DNA of 64,000 nucleotides from Typhlomys cinereus (GCA_023101885.1 JALPQD010000392.1:571515-635514), one strand, 5' to 3'; numbered from the stretch's first letter, positions 11,886 to 23,576 are shown. Numbers and translations: made by a program. Notes: a model not told the origin generated them from the sequence alone.

Positions 11886-13971
11886 TCAATAACCAGTTCT
11901 TTCTGGTGGAAGTTTTCCTTCCAAAAAAATATTGAATATGTAACATGTGACTTGGACCTATTGTCAGAGAACTTCCAGTCAATCAGGGGAATTAGTTATA
12001 GATCAATGATTAATACTCTTAACCAAGACTAAGGACAGACCCAGACAAGCAACTGAACTTTGTAACAAAGGAAATAAGGAAAGCGGCAAATGGACTTTTA
12101 TTCCCCCAATTCACCAGCTGCACCCTTCAGTCATTCAACTGAGAAGGAGCATTAGACGTTGGACCTTTAGGGGAAAAGTCTGTGAATGCTGGGGAAGTAC
12201 AAACTACCTCAGCAGAAAGAAGCTTCTAGATGTTCTCCAATACCGGATTTCCAGGGGTCCAGTTGAGGAAGCAGCAGTAGAGAAACAGTAAACTGCGTGT
12301 GGGGTGTTTTCTGAGTGACTTTCAGGCTGACACCGGATTAGGGAACAGAGCTGAGGACTGACTGACCACCAGTAGAAAGCCTGAGACCCTTTCCATCCTC
12401 CCTCTGGCCTTGACCTCTCCTGGAGGGAGATAAAGGGAAGCAGGTCATGTGATGGCTGAAGGGGTCCGTGTCTCAGCGCGGTCTTGAGAGATGGCCCAGG
12501 GGTGGGGGGAATGGAGACAGGGGAATCATAATGCAGAGAAACTGAACACTTCAAGATGCTAGGTCAGAAACATCGTTTAGACTGGAACAGATTTATGAAC
12601 CTGCGACCTACAGATCAAATTTAGGGGGGTCCTTACACTAGGATGGAAAAAGGGGTTTTTTTAACCTCAATTTTCATTGACACCGAAATGAAGCATGCGT
12701 TTTTTTAGGAGCTCAGACGGCAAACCCCTGGGGTATTAGCAGTACCTGTGACGTAGCCTCAAGCTGTTACCACAGATGTTCTCAGATCACATTTTATGTG
12801 TGGTGGAAACCTTAACAAATCATTTATGTGGATCCATGCACCCTAGCCACAGTAGTTATTAAACAGTGTTACTTGATGCTTCCACAGAGAACCATACATA
12901 TTGGGCATATCGCTAACTTCTGTTTGTTCCTGTGGAATCGGAGACAAAACAGGCTTTGCAGCCCCCTGGACTAGCAGAGGCAAGCACGATCAGAGGGAGT
13001 GACTGGCTGAATTTAGAAAGTGTGAATTACACTCAGCAGAGTTGGACAAGGAAGGCACTCGGGGCTCAGGGGCAGCATTCGTAAACACACTCACTTTCCA
13101 AGCACTGAAACCATTGAGGCTGCAGAGGGTCCCAGAGCAGAGGGAGTGAGGGGGTGTTTGAAAATGTGGCTGGAAGCCCACGCAGCCCAACTGAGTCTCT
13201 CAACTAATGCCATTCCTTGATTTCAGGGTTCATAACATGTGTGTCCAAAGGTTGATTGAATCTAAACATTTCATTTCAGCACAATTTCCCTAGCCCTATT
13301 TTGGCATGTCCTTTATGGTTCTTCAGGCAACTTCCAGCCCGGGTGTCTTTACCTCTGAGAGAGTGCCGCTGACCAAGAGGGAAAGGTTTACTGGAAATGG
13401 AGGAGGATTTGAGTCAGCAAACGTCACCACAGCTGGGATTCATCTGAGAAAACTAGAACATTGTGGGTGTGGCTTTTTAGCATACATTTGTACGCCAATG
13501 ACAAAATTAGTAGGATGTTTACTTATGGGCTTCCTGGGAAAAATATTCATCCTCTCTCTTAGTTCCTCTAAGTAAGGGAGAGGGTCATGTGATCCAAACC
13601 TGGCCAATCAGAGCACAGGATGCCTCACCCACCCAAGCAGCCAAGCCAATCATAATAATTCCATCTATCAATCACAGAGACTGTTCTGAGAATGGCTCGC
13701 CCAAGCTGCTCTGTTCAGAGAAAACTCTTGCAATATATTTAAGTCCTAGTGGTGAAATTGCCTTTTCTGGGCTGGGTGGGACTTAGAAGGGTTATATACC
13801 AAGGGTTATATACCGTATGGAGCATGAGAAAGAAACCAAACACCGGGCAGCAGAACCAACAGAAGAAGAGAGGGCATCCTGCTGGTTCTGCAGGTCAAAG
13901 CTACAGACTGTCTATATCAACTCTGGAATGAATATAACCAGATATGGCTTTAGAAAAATCATATCATGGGG
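11886..13971. other. intergenic, nothing recognised
   Basis: About 2 kb of mostly unique-looking sequence. A short tandem duplication of GGGTTATATACC lies at about 13,788-13,814. No supportable gene. Confidence 0.4.
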
Positions 13972-14215
13972 TTGGGGAGATGGCTCACAAGTTACAGCCT
14001 TTGTCTCCAAAGCAAAAGGATCTACGTTCTTATCCCTAGATTCCCCATAAGGCCAATCAGATATGGCACTGGCTATAATTCCAGCCCTGGAAGACAGCCT
14101 GGGAAACCCCAGAACAAAGAAATAAAGTGAAAGAGCAATCCAGGATGATTCCTGATCTTTTCCTTGAGCGTATGTAGGCTCTCTTGTACATGTGCCCACA
14201 CACAAGTACACTCAC
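13972..14215 (+). mobile_element. dimeric ID-headed SINE (IDL-Geo-like)
   Basis: The left half GGTTGGGGAGATGGCTCACA is tRNA/ID-like. The right half contains TAATTCCAGCCCTGGAAGAC, CTGGGAAACCCCAGA and AGCAATCCAGGATGATTCCT, the hallmark of this SINE across the window. Confidence 0.75.
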
Positions 14216-14370
14216 CATGCCATCGACTCGAGGAAAAGATGTTTGTTACTCTCTTGGCTGCTGTGAGACATCACTCAAACTCAAGCAATTTAAGGGGAGA
14301 AAAGGAGATTTATTTGGCTCACAGTTCCAGAAGGGAGATATTGTCCATTACGGCAGAAAAGGCATGGATG

Positions 14371-14580
14371 GGGGCTGGAGAGGTGGCTCAGGGGTTAAGC
14401 CTCTGCCTTGCAGGCAGAAGGTCCTGAGTTCGGATCCTAGACCCCATGTATAGATGCCGGGCGGAAGCGGGGGTGGCTTGCGCTTCTGGTCCTGGTAGGG
14501 TGGAGCCTGTGAATCCCAGGACAGAGTAAACAAGGAGGAGGTGGAGGTGGTCCATGGTGGTTCCCGAATTCGTCCCTGGT

Positions 14581-14632
<52 letters not shown>

Positions 14633-14688
14633 TACATGCACAATTAAATAAATAATAAAAAAATTTTAAAAAATTTAATAAAAAAAAA
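14371..14688 (+). mobile_element. complete dimeric SINE with CA tract and A-tail
   Basis: A 16-bp target duplication, AGAAAAGGCATGGATG, flanks it exactly (14,355-14,370 and 14,689-14,704). Inside are an ID-like left monomer with A box (GGTGGCTCAGGGGTTAAGCC) and B box (GAGTTCGGATCC), a right monomer, (CA)n at 14,584-14,629 and an A-rich tail. It is the best-preserved copy here and defines the family ends. Confidence 0.9.
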
Positions 14689-14854
14689 AGAAAAGGCATG
14701 GATGACTGACAGAAGCTGGAGTCAGATTAAGTCACATCCATCATGGGGGCAGAGATTGCAAATTTCTGCTGCAAACTAATTAGCGGAAGCAGAGTAAGGC
14801 AGATCCGCCCCTTGTAACATGCCTGTAAGATAAAAAGCCTGAAAATACAATGCC

Positions 14855-15112
14855 ACAGACAAGGAATACAAAGTTTATTGATTGCATGGCTCCATGGCAA
14901 TATGGACTAATTCTCAGAAGGGAGGCGTGGGGTGTGAAGGGAGGGTGGAGTGAAGTACCTGGGCTTGTAAGCAGGGTAAGGGTCAAAGGAGAGAGTCATT
15001 AGTCCCAACGAAGTACATGACTAACCATGGGTTTACAAGTGCCGGCTGGCCATGTGGGGAGTGGAGGGATTCACCAGCAAGCAGAGCTTTTGCTCTGAAC
15101 GTAGGGGTTTAT
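14855..15112. repeat. repeat C, second copy, left part
   Basis: It matches 1,985-2,170 and 2,602-2,640 in order (AAGTTTATTGATTGCATGG, GGACTAATTCTCAGAAGGGA, CAGCAAGCAGAGCTTTTGC). It is interrupted by an LTR A at about 15,113 and resumes at 15,535. Confidence 0.5.
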
Positions 15113-15534
15113 TGCAGCTCACTCGCATAGTGGCTGATAAACCACCATCGAATGGCTTAAGGGAACAAGGGGCTTATTCTCTTACAATAGTCCAGTTACA
15201 GTTCATAGTTCAACCTGACGGGAGAGCTCGCACCAACACCAAGGCCGAGGGAACTGGCCACACCATTACCACATAATGGCTGAGAGAGGGATGATCCTTA
15301 CTTGCCAGACCAGCATGTCTGGCCAAATGTACACAAGGATGCCAACTCTCTCAACCAGCTCTCTGTATTTTATTCCAGGGCCTAGTCCCACCCACCATGG
15401 GCTGGGCCTTCCCCATTAGCTAGACAATCTCTTGCAGGTTTGCTCTGGGCTTAACCCAACCACTAATTCTCTACAAATGTGCTCAGAGCTCAAACCTCAA
15501 CTGCCACGTTGACACCTGTGCCCAACTATGACAG
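15113..15534 (-). mobile_element. solo LTR, family A
   Basis: Same family as 2,171-2,596, with near-identical segments such as GGCCGAGGGAACTGGCCACA and CCAGACCAGCATGTCTGGCC. Flanks resemble an imperfect 5-bp duplication (GGGTT / GGATT). Confidence 0.8.
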
Positions 15535-15585
15535 GATTAGAGGAAAGGGAATCCATCAATGTCTTCCTCCAACAGGACTGCACCC
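15535..15585. repeat. repeat C, second copy, right end
   Basis: GGATTAGAGGAAAGGGAATC then CATCAATGTCTTCCTCC aligns with 2,668-2,715 of the first copy, where no LTR interrupts. Confidence 0.45.
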
Positions 15586-15595
15586 CTAAAGTTGC

Positions 15596-15824
15596 GACAG
15601 CACTGGAGAGATGGCGCAGGGGTTGAGATTCTGCCTTTGCAAAAGAACTTGAGTTCGGATGCTGGATCCCAAATAAAAATGTCAGGTGGCAACAGCCATG
15701 GCCTGTATTTCTGGCTCTGGAAGAACCTGGGAAATCCCAGAAAGAAGCAGAAAAGAAGTATAAGCAATCCAGGATGAGTCCCAAAGTCAGCCTTGGGCCT
15801 CCACAGGCACGGACAGGGCCCTCC

Positions 15825-15874
<50 letters not shown>

Positions 15875-15885
15875 AAAAATAAAAT
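15596..15885 (+). mobile_element. dimeric SINE (IDL-Geo-like) with CA tail
   Basis: Flanked by CTAAAGTTGC on both sides (about 15,586-15,595 and 15,886-15,895). ID-like left half, right half with AGCAATCCAGGATGAGTCCC, then (CA)n at 15,826-15,871 and AAATAAAAATAAAA. Confidence 0.85.
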
Positions 15886-15965
15886 CTAAAGTTGCTACAA
15901 CGTTCTCAAACATCCACTAAGGATTCAAACATGAGCCTATGAGGAACGAGTCACATTCAAACCAT

Positions 15966-16479
15966 GGCAACTGATGAAGAGAATTTTTACATTGGACACA
16001 GGAAAACCCAGAACTTCAAAGTTGGGAAAAAAAAAAAAAAAACTTTAGTCTGTTTTCCTTAGGTAAGACCACAATAAAAAGAAATAAAAATAAAAACAAC
16101 CCCAAGTTGCCAATGGCTTACAACAACGAAAGTCTTCTTATTCAATGAGTGTTGCTATGCTATGGGTTGGGTCTGGCTCTGTAGCTCCAATTGCGAAAAC
16201 CTACTGCATTCCAGGACTCAGACTGGGATAAGCAACTAGCTTCACCTGGTGGCAGAAAGTAACAGAATAGCATCCAAACCGGGCAATGGCTCTTACGGCT
16301 TCTGCAGAACGGTGGCTCTGTCACGTCTGACCACATTCCTCTGACTGCAGCAAGTCTGTGGCCAAGTCCAAGCTCCTGAGAGACGGAACGTGTCAGGTGG
16401 CCATGGGAAGAAATGCTTAATCCTCTTACAAGAAGAGCAGTGACTCACTGGAACAATTCCATCTGCGGCCAAGACTTCG
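15966..16479. other. intergenic, nothing recognised
   Basis: No gene or clear repeat apart from an A run near 16,027-16,041. Confidence 0.4.
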
Positions 16480-16630
16480 GAGGTCACTTGGTTCAAACGG
16501 CTCATTGACTGCTGGAGAAACTGGAGTCCGGGTTAGTTAAGTAACTTGCTCACAATCAATCACACAGCTCACCTGTGGCAGAGAGAGGAGTCAGGTCTCT
16601 TGACTTCCAGTCCGAGCTTAACCCTTGGGG
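16480..16630 (-). mobile_element. MIR SINE
   Basis: GGAGAAACTGGAGTCCGGG, TTAAGTAACTTGCTCACA, TCACACAGCTCACCTGTGGC and GACTTCCAGTCCGAGC are reverse-strand MIR core segments in order. Confidence 0.8.
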
Positions 16631-17004
16631 TCACTCCCCTGAAGTCCCGCTTTGGCAAGAGAGGGGAGATCATTTGGGGTCTGTCCCCTTGGCCACTAGA
16701 GGTGTATGTTTCCCAACACTGAGAGCTGTCAGGACACAGCAGATACTTCTCCAGCGTCAGAGATGGAGCTGGTTACCCTGAAGGCATTCAATTCAACAGC
16801 AAGTTGGTACGGGGCAGTTGAAGCAAAACAATGATACTGCAGTGTGTTGGGACCTAGTGACTTAGACCAGGGTAGGGACTTTGTAACTGCTTTCATTCTG
16901 ACTTGGTATTCATCAACTTCTAATCCAGCAGAGGAGAAAAATGGGTAATAGCTATTAAGGATCTAGAAGGAGTCAGACATGGTAGTTTTGATACATATGT
17001 AATC

Positions 17005-17133
17005 TTCATTGTTTTCTCAAGCCAGTAGGTGTGATATAGTCTCCATACTTGGGAAGTAGAGAGGAAGGATCAGGAGTTGAAAACTGGCCTTCGCTACATA
17101 TAAGTCTGAGGCAGTTTGATCTATATGGCATTC
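17005..17133 (+). mobile_element. B1-like SINE relic
   Basis: GTGATATAGTCTCCATACTT then GGAAGTAGAGAGGAAGGATC and CTGGCCTTCGCTACATA follow the B1 body order. The purine tract that follows may have grown from its A-tail. Confidence 0.5.
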
Positions 17134-17486
17134 AAAAGAAGGAAGGGAAGAAGGAAAGGAGGAAGGGAGGAGGTAGGGAGGAAGGGAGGGAGAGAGGGAG
17201 GAAAAGAAGGAGGGAGGGAGGGAGGAAAAGAGGGAGGGGGAAGGGAAGAAGGGAAAAGGAGAAAGAAAAAGGAAAGGGAGAGAAGGAAAAAGAAAGGGGG
17301 AAGGGAACGAAAGGAAAAAGAAAGGGAGGAAAGGGAAGGAAAGGAAAAAGAGAGAAGGGAAGGGAAGGGAAAGAAAAAGAGAGGGAGGGAAGGGAAGGGA
17401 AGGAAAAAGAAAGGGAGGGAAGGGAAGGGAGGGAAAAAGAGAGGAAGGGAAGGAAAAGGGAAGGGAAGGAAGAAAGGAAGGAAGGG
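17134..17486 (+). repeat. 353-bp homopurine tract (GGAA/GGGA)
   Basis: Only A and G occur over roughly 350 bp, in irregular GGAAG, GGGA and GAAAA units. Open frames on both strands here are low-complexity artefacts. Confidence 0.95.
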
Positions 17487-18429
17487 CAAACAAACATATG
17501 TCTCTCCACTCTTCAATCTCCTTCTGTTGCTTGACCATACCCTACTATAATATATTTCAAACACTGCACACATACAAATGAATGTCACCAGAAATGTGGG
17601 CACACTATGGTCTGAAAATCCCATTGATCTTGGTACACTGGTACAACCAGAGTCGATCCTCCAGATGTGGGCCAAGCATCATAAAGCTAGCTTTCCGATG
17701 GCCTGGGATCCAGCAAACTTTCTCTCTGGAGAATCAACAGGGCCCTGCATGCTGCCCCACACTGAGTACGGGAGCTGGGTAGCACCTTCCCTAGCCCTGT
17801 TTGCTGGTTCCCCAAGTCTCAGATCTAGAGGGGGCGCGCTAGTTCAGAGACCGGACCAGCCACTACATTAGTGCCTCTTTATCTGTAGTTTCAGCTACCC
17901 ACGGTGATGCATAGTACAAAAAAAAAAAAAATTCCCTGAATAGACTACATTCCCATAACTTCAATTACAATACATCATTCTAACTTCTCTATTTCATTAT
18001 TGGTTGTGGTTGCTAATCTCTTGTTGTGTCTAATACATAAATCAAACATTAGAATACAGGATATGTATGTATAAGAAAAATGTTGTATGTATGCAGTTTG
18101 ATACTATCAATGGTTTCATACATCCGACAGGGTCTTCAAATAAGCCCCTTCCTGTGAGTAAAGAGCTACTGTAGCTGAGGGAAGTAGGCAAATGCTCGTC
18201 TCTCCTCAGCCCCCTACCCCCCAGCCCCCAACCCCCCACCCCCCGCCATTGCCTCTCTCCCTAGCTTTCTCCCCTATGGTTTCGATGGTGTGTTTTTACC
18301 AGATTTCATCACTAGGCGTCAAGATAGCATCTTGAACTCAGTATTAGCATCTCCATCATGCAGAGAGCAAGGTTCAGACCACAAACGGATCCCTTTGGAC
18401 CTTAAGGCTATTGTTGAAAATTGCACCCA
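17487..18429. other. intergenic, nothing recognised
   Basis: Unique-looking sequence with a C-rich patch at 18,209-18,246. No supportable gene. Confidence 0.4.
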
Positions 18430-18985
18430 AGGGCCAGGGAGATGATTCCATGGTTACAGCCTTTGCCCCTAAACACGAAGACCTGAGCTGAGAACCCCAG
18501 ATCCCATGCAAAAAAAAAAAAAAAAAAAAAGTCTGGGGCAGGAGAGATGGCTCAGGGGTTAAGACTCTGCCTCACAAGCAGAAGGTCCCACATAAAAAAA
18601 CACCAGGCAGAAATGGCGACAACCTGGATTTCTGGCTCTGGTGGGCAGAGCCTGGGAAATCTCAGAGTGGAGCAAAAAAGGAGGTAGAAGCAATTCGGGA
18701 TGATTCCTAAAGTCACCCTTGGTCCTCCACAAGGACACACAGTGCCCTCTGATGGATGGATGGAAGAAGGGAAAGAGAGAGGGAGGGAGGGAGGGAAAGA
18801 GAGAAAGAAAAACTGTTTTAAATGCCTGGTGACAGCCTGTAGTCCTTGCCCTACAAGGCAGATCTGGCAATTCTAGAGCAATCTAGGATGACTCCTGATG
18901 TCACCCTTTGAGACTCACAGGCACACTACTCAAGATCCCTCTAGTACCCATGCCTGCACACACATGTACACACGCACATGCAAAG
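18430..18985 (+). mobile_element. SINE inserted inside a second SINE
   Basis: The left monomer of one dimeric SINE (18,430-18,530, ending in an A run) is followed by a complete second copy (18,536-18,770). The first copy's right monomer then resumes at about 18,815 (AAATGCCTGGTGACAGCC, then AGCAATCTAGGATGACTCCT). A GGGA-rich tract (18,772-18,808) marks the inner copy's tail. Confidence 0.65.
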
Positions 18986-19310
18986 AGAAAAGAACTCCAA
19001 CTGCCAGACTCCAAGGCTGAAAGACAGAACTTCATTCATTCATCCACAAACACTGTTTAGTACCTAAACCAGGGGGGACGTGGGGGGCTGGTGGTGCTGA
19101 ATACACACAGTCCTCTCATCTCTTACTCTGAGCATCATGCACTGTCTAAGCCCCCTCCATGTGCCTGGGCCATGACGAGTTATATCATCTGTGAGTAAAA
19201 TGCACGCCGACAAACTCACAGGTAACAGACAGTTCCACTGGCCAAGCCCTACAATGGTGGAAAAAGGGGGGGGGGGTGAAAACGAAGGAGGGAAGGAGCA
19301 AGTTGCTTTT

Positions 19311-19500
19311 CTTTTTTTTTTATTATTATTATTTATTCAACTGTGTGCATGTGCGTGTGTATGTGCGCACGCGTGTATGTGTGTGTGTGTGTGTCTGTGT
19401 ATGTGTAGAACCACGGACAAATTCGCGAACCACCATGGACGCCTCCACCTCCTTCTGCCCCAGGATTCACAGGCTCCCCAGGGGAGCAGGGAAATCTCTG
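19311..19500 (-). mobile_element. dimeric SINE, 3' part, minus orientation
   Basis: A T-rich start, TG-rich tract, TAGAACCACGGACAAATTCG and CAGGATTCACAGGCTCCCC are the reverse of the tail and right monomer of the SINE at 14,371-14,688. It runs straight into the minisatellite. Confidence 0.7.
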
Positions 19501-19693
19501 GATGTGGGCGGTGCCCATGGAGGGTTGGATGTGGGCGGTGCCCATGGAGGGCTGGATGTGGGCGGTACCATCTGGAAGGTTGGATGTGGGCGGTGCCCAT
19601 GGAGGGGCTGGATGTGGGCGGAACCATCTGGAGGGCTGGATGTGGGCGGTGCCCATGGAGGGCTGGATGTGGGCGGTGCCATCTGGAGGGCCG
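19501..19693. repeat. 27-28 bp minisatellite, 7 units
   Basis: Every unit begins GATGTGGGCGG. Two unit types differ in the middle (GCCCATGGAGG versus CCATCTGGA) and run in the order P P Q P Q P Q. Frames through it on both strands are repeat artefacts. Confidence 0.95.
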
Positions 19694-20034
19694 GGAGAAG
19701 CAGAGGAGGAGGAAACTCCTTAATGCAGGCTGTTTCTCCCTGAACTGCTTCCGGCTGATGTGCTTCCTGCCCGCCGCAGGGTGAGCAGCTCTGCTCCACC
19801 ACAGCTTCCATCCTCCAAACCCACAGAAATGGAGTCTGTGGACCATCCCATGAAACCTTGGAAACCGTGAGCAGGAATAAAATTTTCCTTTTAGGTTGTG
19901 TTCTCCAGTAGTCTCTCTCCGCAGCACCACGTGACTAACGCTTATACATCGGATTCTCTAAGAAACCCTAAAGGCTTCAGAATTCCGAGGCCTACCTATG
20001 ATACACACAATGGGTCTAGCAGCTCGTATTTACA

Positions 20035-20200
20035 AGGCTCTCCCAATGATTCTCACATACAGCCTTGTCTGGAATCCACTTACCAGTCTAACTGGCTTGT
20101 TTGTTTTTCAGGCCCAAGCACCGAAGTCCAAAAAGTTCTAGCAATCTGCTCATGCCAACAGAGGCAGAACTGGAACCCCGGACTTAGATGGCGTTCTTGA
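20035..20200 (-). mobile_element. possible MIR relic
   Basis: GAGGCAGAACTGGAACCCC, preceded by a diverged core, resembles the reverse strand of a MIR 5' region. Confidence 0.4.
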
Positions 20201-20559
20201 TGTTGTATCAGACAGCCTTCCCTGGAATCCTCAATGAGGCAAGGTTTCTTTGTCTCACTAATCATCCAACTCTTACTGGAACACTTCTACTCTACTCAGT
20301 GCTACTTAAGCAAAGTTTTATAGAGCTCATTCAATGAGCTACACGCACTGCTTGGCACTAGGAATTCCATGGGTCGCAAGGTTAGTCTGGCTTCTTGCCC
20401 TCATAGAATTCAGAGCCAATTGAAAAGAACATTTTGCAGATATTACTGAACAACCTTATTTATCACCACAATCTCTTCCTGTCCCTTCCTGTGGGAGGAT
20501 AGGAGTTGATATCTGCTGTCTTTCTCTATAGCTCCCCACTTTACTTACTTACATATGTG

Positions 20560-20900
20560 CATAGATATGCATGCATGTGTGTATGTATATATGTAATATG
20601 AGGCAGTTTCTTCATTGAATCTGGAGACTGGCTAGTGAGTTTTAGAGACCCTCTTGTCTCCACTCCACCTGCTTTGGGGGGACAAATGCTCACTGCCACA
20701 TCTGGCTTTCACATGGGTCAGGTCCTCGTGTTTATACAGCAAGAACTTTACCCACTGAACCATCTCTCTAGCTCCTAACCCTGAGCATTTTGACATAAGG
20801 CCTCCCTATGCATCCCAGACTGGCCTAGAATTCATAATCATCCAGCTTCCACCTCCTGAGTGCCGAGATTACAGGTGTGTCTTACCGTACCTGGCCAAAT
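20560..20900 (-). mobile_element. B4-like and B1-like SINEs in tandem
   Basis: Positions 20,560-20,778 end in a reversed tRNA-like head (ACTGAACCATCTCTCTAGCT). Positions 20,785-20,900 read as a reversed B1 (CCCAGACTGGCCTAGAATTC, GAGTGCCGAGATTACAGG). Confidence 0.6.
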
Positions 20901-21114
20901 CTCTACTTTCTTATACAGTGAAAAGGTTCTTCTTCTTCTTCTTCTTTTTTTTTTTTTTTTTAATGCAGACCTACTGACAGCAGTGAAGGGATTGTGTGGG
21001 CTTCTGACTATTTTTTTTTTAAAGACACTCCTAAGAGACTGAGAACAGAAGCCACGGATCGGTAGAGACTGTCTACCAATCTTATCTCTATTATAAGTCT
21101 TGTACTAAAAAAGT

Positions 21115-21225
21115 ATAAGGAGTCCAGTATGGTGGAGGGCAACTGTAATCCCCATGCCGGGTAAGCTGAAGCAGGCAGATCACCAGTTTGGGGCCAGTCT
21201 GGACTATGTAACAATGATACAGGGC
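21115..21225 (+). mobile_element. B1-like SINE
   Basis: CAGTATGGTGGAGGGCAACT, GTAATCCCCATGCCGGGTAA, GGGGCCAGTCTGGACTATG: a diverged B1 monomer in order. Confidence 0.6.
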
Positions 21226-21611
21226 TGATCTGCTGGTCGAAAAGTTATGTTCCCTTTGGGGTCTTTATATGTCCAGTTCTTGAGTTTGAGAGCTGAAGAT
21301 TGAAACCAGGACACACATAAGGACTAAGGCAGAGTTTATTAAAGGAGAGAAAGAAGGGAACTCACAGGCATGAATCTGTGAGGGGCAAGAGAGCCTTGGA
21401 GAAGTCATGGGCTCCAGGCATGGAATCCATGAGGGATGAGAGAAAGGTCAGATAGGAACTCACGGATTCCAGCCATGGAGTCCCAGGAGGGGCAAGAGAG
21501 CCCCACTCTGGAATTTTACCCTCCTTTACCACTCACTGTGTTTCTTTGGATCAGGGCAAGGGACCCAGAAAGCAGGAAGAAGAGGAAAAAGAGATAAAGA
21601 AGAGGGGGGTT

Positions 21612-21825
21612 GAGCTCGAGAGATGGCTCGGTGAACAAGGCACCTGCTCACAGACCTGGTGACCTGAGCTTGATTTCCCAGAAGCCCAGATGATGGAAGG
21701 AAAAAACTGGCTTTCAAAAGCTGTCCTCTGACCTCCCCCCATGCGCCATGGCACGCACAGTTGCTCTCTTTCATGTTTGTTCTCCTGCTGTCTCATAAAT
21801 GTGTAAATAAATGTTTAGAAACAGA
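21612..21825 (+). mobile_element. B3-like SINE
   Basis: CTCGAGAGATGGCTCGGTGA starts a tRNA-like head. The body has GTCCTCTGACCTCCCCCCAT then CATGGCACGCAC, and it ends in AAATAAATG, the layout of rodent B3/B2-type elements. Confidence 0.6.
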
Positions 21826-22249
21826 TAACACTTTGTGGGGGGAAAACAATAAGATCTTGTAGAACCAGGATTGTTTGCTCCAGGTGGATGTCCTTGGTCA
21901 CGCTAGTATCTAAGTGCTGGCTCCTTCTCCCAGTGAGACAGCCCAGGAGAACCCAACTCTTCCTAAGGGCATTTGTCTCAGGGTTAAGCACTGTTAGAGA
22001 AAAGCTCCCTGGTGCCTGAACCCACACTCCAGCAGACATCCAGAGGGAACCCTGGACCCATAGAAGCTGACAGACGGGAAGGTGGGAGGAAGTGAGATGG
22101 ATTGATGAAGGGAGGAGAGGGAGGGAGGGAGGAAGGAGGGGGACAGAGATAATTACTCAATATGCTTGTAAAACTAGAAAAAAGATATTTAAAAATTATA
22201 TTTAAAAAAAGAAAAGAAAAAAGTTCCCTAAAGAAGAAAGGGAACACCC

Positions 22250-22830
22250 ACAATGGTTGGTGTCATTGTCAACCTGACACCAGGAGGCAGTTCTGGGGCA
22301 TCCCTTAGCGGGATGCCGTGGTCTGGTTGGCTGTTGGCACACCGTGGGCAGGACCATTACCTAGATAGGTGTTGCAATTCACCTGCATGGTTGCTAGTAA
22401 AATCACCCTCAAACAGCTTAAGGGAACAAGGGGTTTATTTTCTCTTACGATTGTCTGGTTACAGTTCTCAGTCCAGCCTGACAGGAGCGCTCACACCAAC
22501 ACCGGAGCCGAGGGAACTGGCCACACCATTGCTACCTAATGGTGGAGAGAGGGATGATCCTTACTTGCCAGACCAGCATGTATGGCCAAGTGTACACAAG
22601 GATGCCAACTTTCTCAACTAGCTCTCTGTATTTTATTCCAGGGCCTAGCCCCACCCACCATATTCAAGTGGTGTGAGCTGGGCACTAGCCAGAAAGCATG
22701 CATGTTTGCTTCTTTCTCTTCTGACGGTGAGTCTGACGGGACTAGCTGCTTGCGATTCCTGCTGTTGTGACTTCCCTCATGTGCCCTGAATGGTGAGCCA
22801 GCTAAACTTCCCTTCAGTTGCTTGGGTCAG
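22250..22830 (+). mobile_element. MT-type MaLR relic split by LTR A
   Basis: The left part GTTGGTGTCATTGTCAACC and the right part GTGTGAGCTGGGCACTAGCC...GGTGAGCCAGCTAAACTTCC resemble a rodent MT-type LTR. It is broken by a family A LTR starting at 22,370. Confidence 0.45.
22370..22662 (-). mobile_element. LTR family A, truncated
   Basis: It begins TGTTGCAATTCACCTGCATG like other reverse copies, but stops after CCACCCACCAT, about 130 bp short. No far-end target duplication exists. Confidence 0.7.
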
Positions 22831-22831
22831 G

Positions 22832-23290
22832 GGCCCAGAGATGATGCAGGGATTAAGTCTTTGCTTCACAAGCAAAGGTCTGGAGTTCAGATCCCAGATC
22901 CCATGGACAATACACCAAGTGGAAAAAGTAGCTGTCTGCAATTTTGGCCCTGGAGGACAGAGTCTGGGAAACCTCGGAGCAAAGCAATAAGGAGGTAGAG
23001 CAATCTAGGATGATTCTGGGTGTTACCCTTGGAACTCCACAGGCACACACATTCAAGTAAATCCCTGAGATGATCCTGTGCTCCTTTATCATACCTGCCT
23101 AAGAAAGCTCAAGGCTGGGACCTGGGGAAATGGCTCAGGGGTTAAAGTATTTGATTGCAAACAAATAACAGCCTGCAATTCTGGTCCTGAAAGGTGGAGC
23201 CTGGGAAACCCCAGCGTAAAGCAATAAGGAGGTAGAGCAATCCAGGATGGTGTTACCTTTGGATCTCCACAGGCACACAAACTCAAATGC
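22832..23290 (+). mobile_element. two dimeric SINEs in tandem
   Basis: Copy one (22,832-23,065) has CTTCACAAGCAAAGGTCTGG and AGCAATCTAGGATGATTCTG. Copy two (23,118-23,290) has a shortened left half and GCAATCCAGGATGGTGTTAC. The purine tract at 23,292 follows copy two directly. Confidence 0.7.
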
Positions 23291-23291
23291 T

Positions 23292-23545
23292 TGAAGGAAG
23301 AAGGGAGGGAAAGAAGGGAGGGAGGGAGAGAGGAGGGAGGGAAGGAAGGAAGGAAGGGAAGGAGGGAGGAAGGGAGGGAGGGAGGGAAGGGAGGAAGGGA
23401 GGGAGGGAGGGAGGGAGGGAGGGAAGGAAGGAAGGGAGGGAGGGAGGGAGGAAGGAAGGGAGGGAGGGAGGGAGAGAGGGAAGGGAGGGAGGGAAGGAAG
23501 GGAGGGAGGGAGGGAGGGAGGGAGGGAGGGACAGTGGGAGGGAGG

Positions 23546-23576
<31 letters not shown>

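Larger units (their letters stand above)
14245..15965 (-). mobile_element. MaLR-like host repeat with nested insertions
   Basis: The left end (GGGGAGAAAAGGAGATTTAT then TTGGCTCACAGTTCCAGAAG) and the right end (CATGAGCCTATGAGGAACG then ACATTCAAACCATGGC) read as one reverse-oriented MaLR-type LTR. It is broken by a SINE (14,371-14,688), repeat C with an LTR A inside it, and another SINE (15,596-15,885). Confidence 0.5.

Noticed and set aside
17134..17486. Lys/Glu/Gly-rich frames in purine tracts
   Set aside because: Pure A/G tracts are open in several frames by composition alone.
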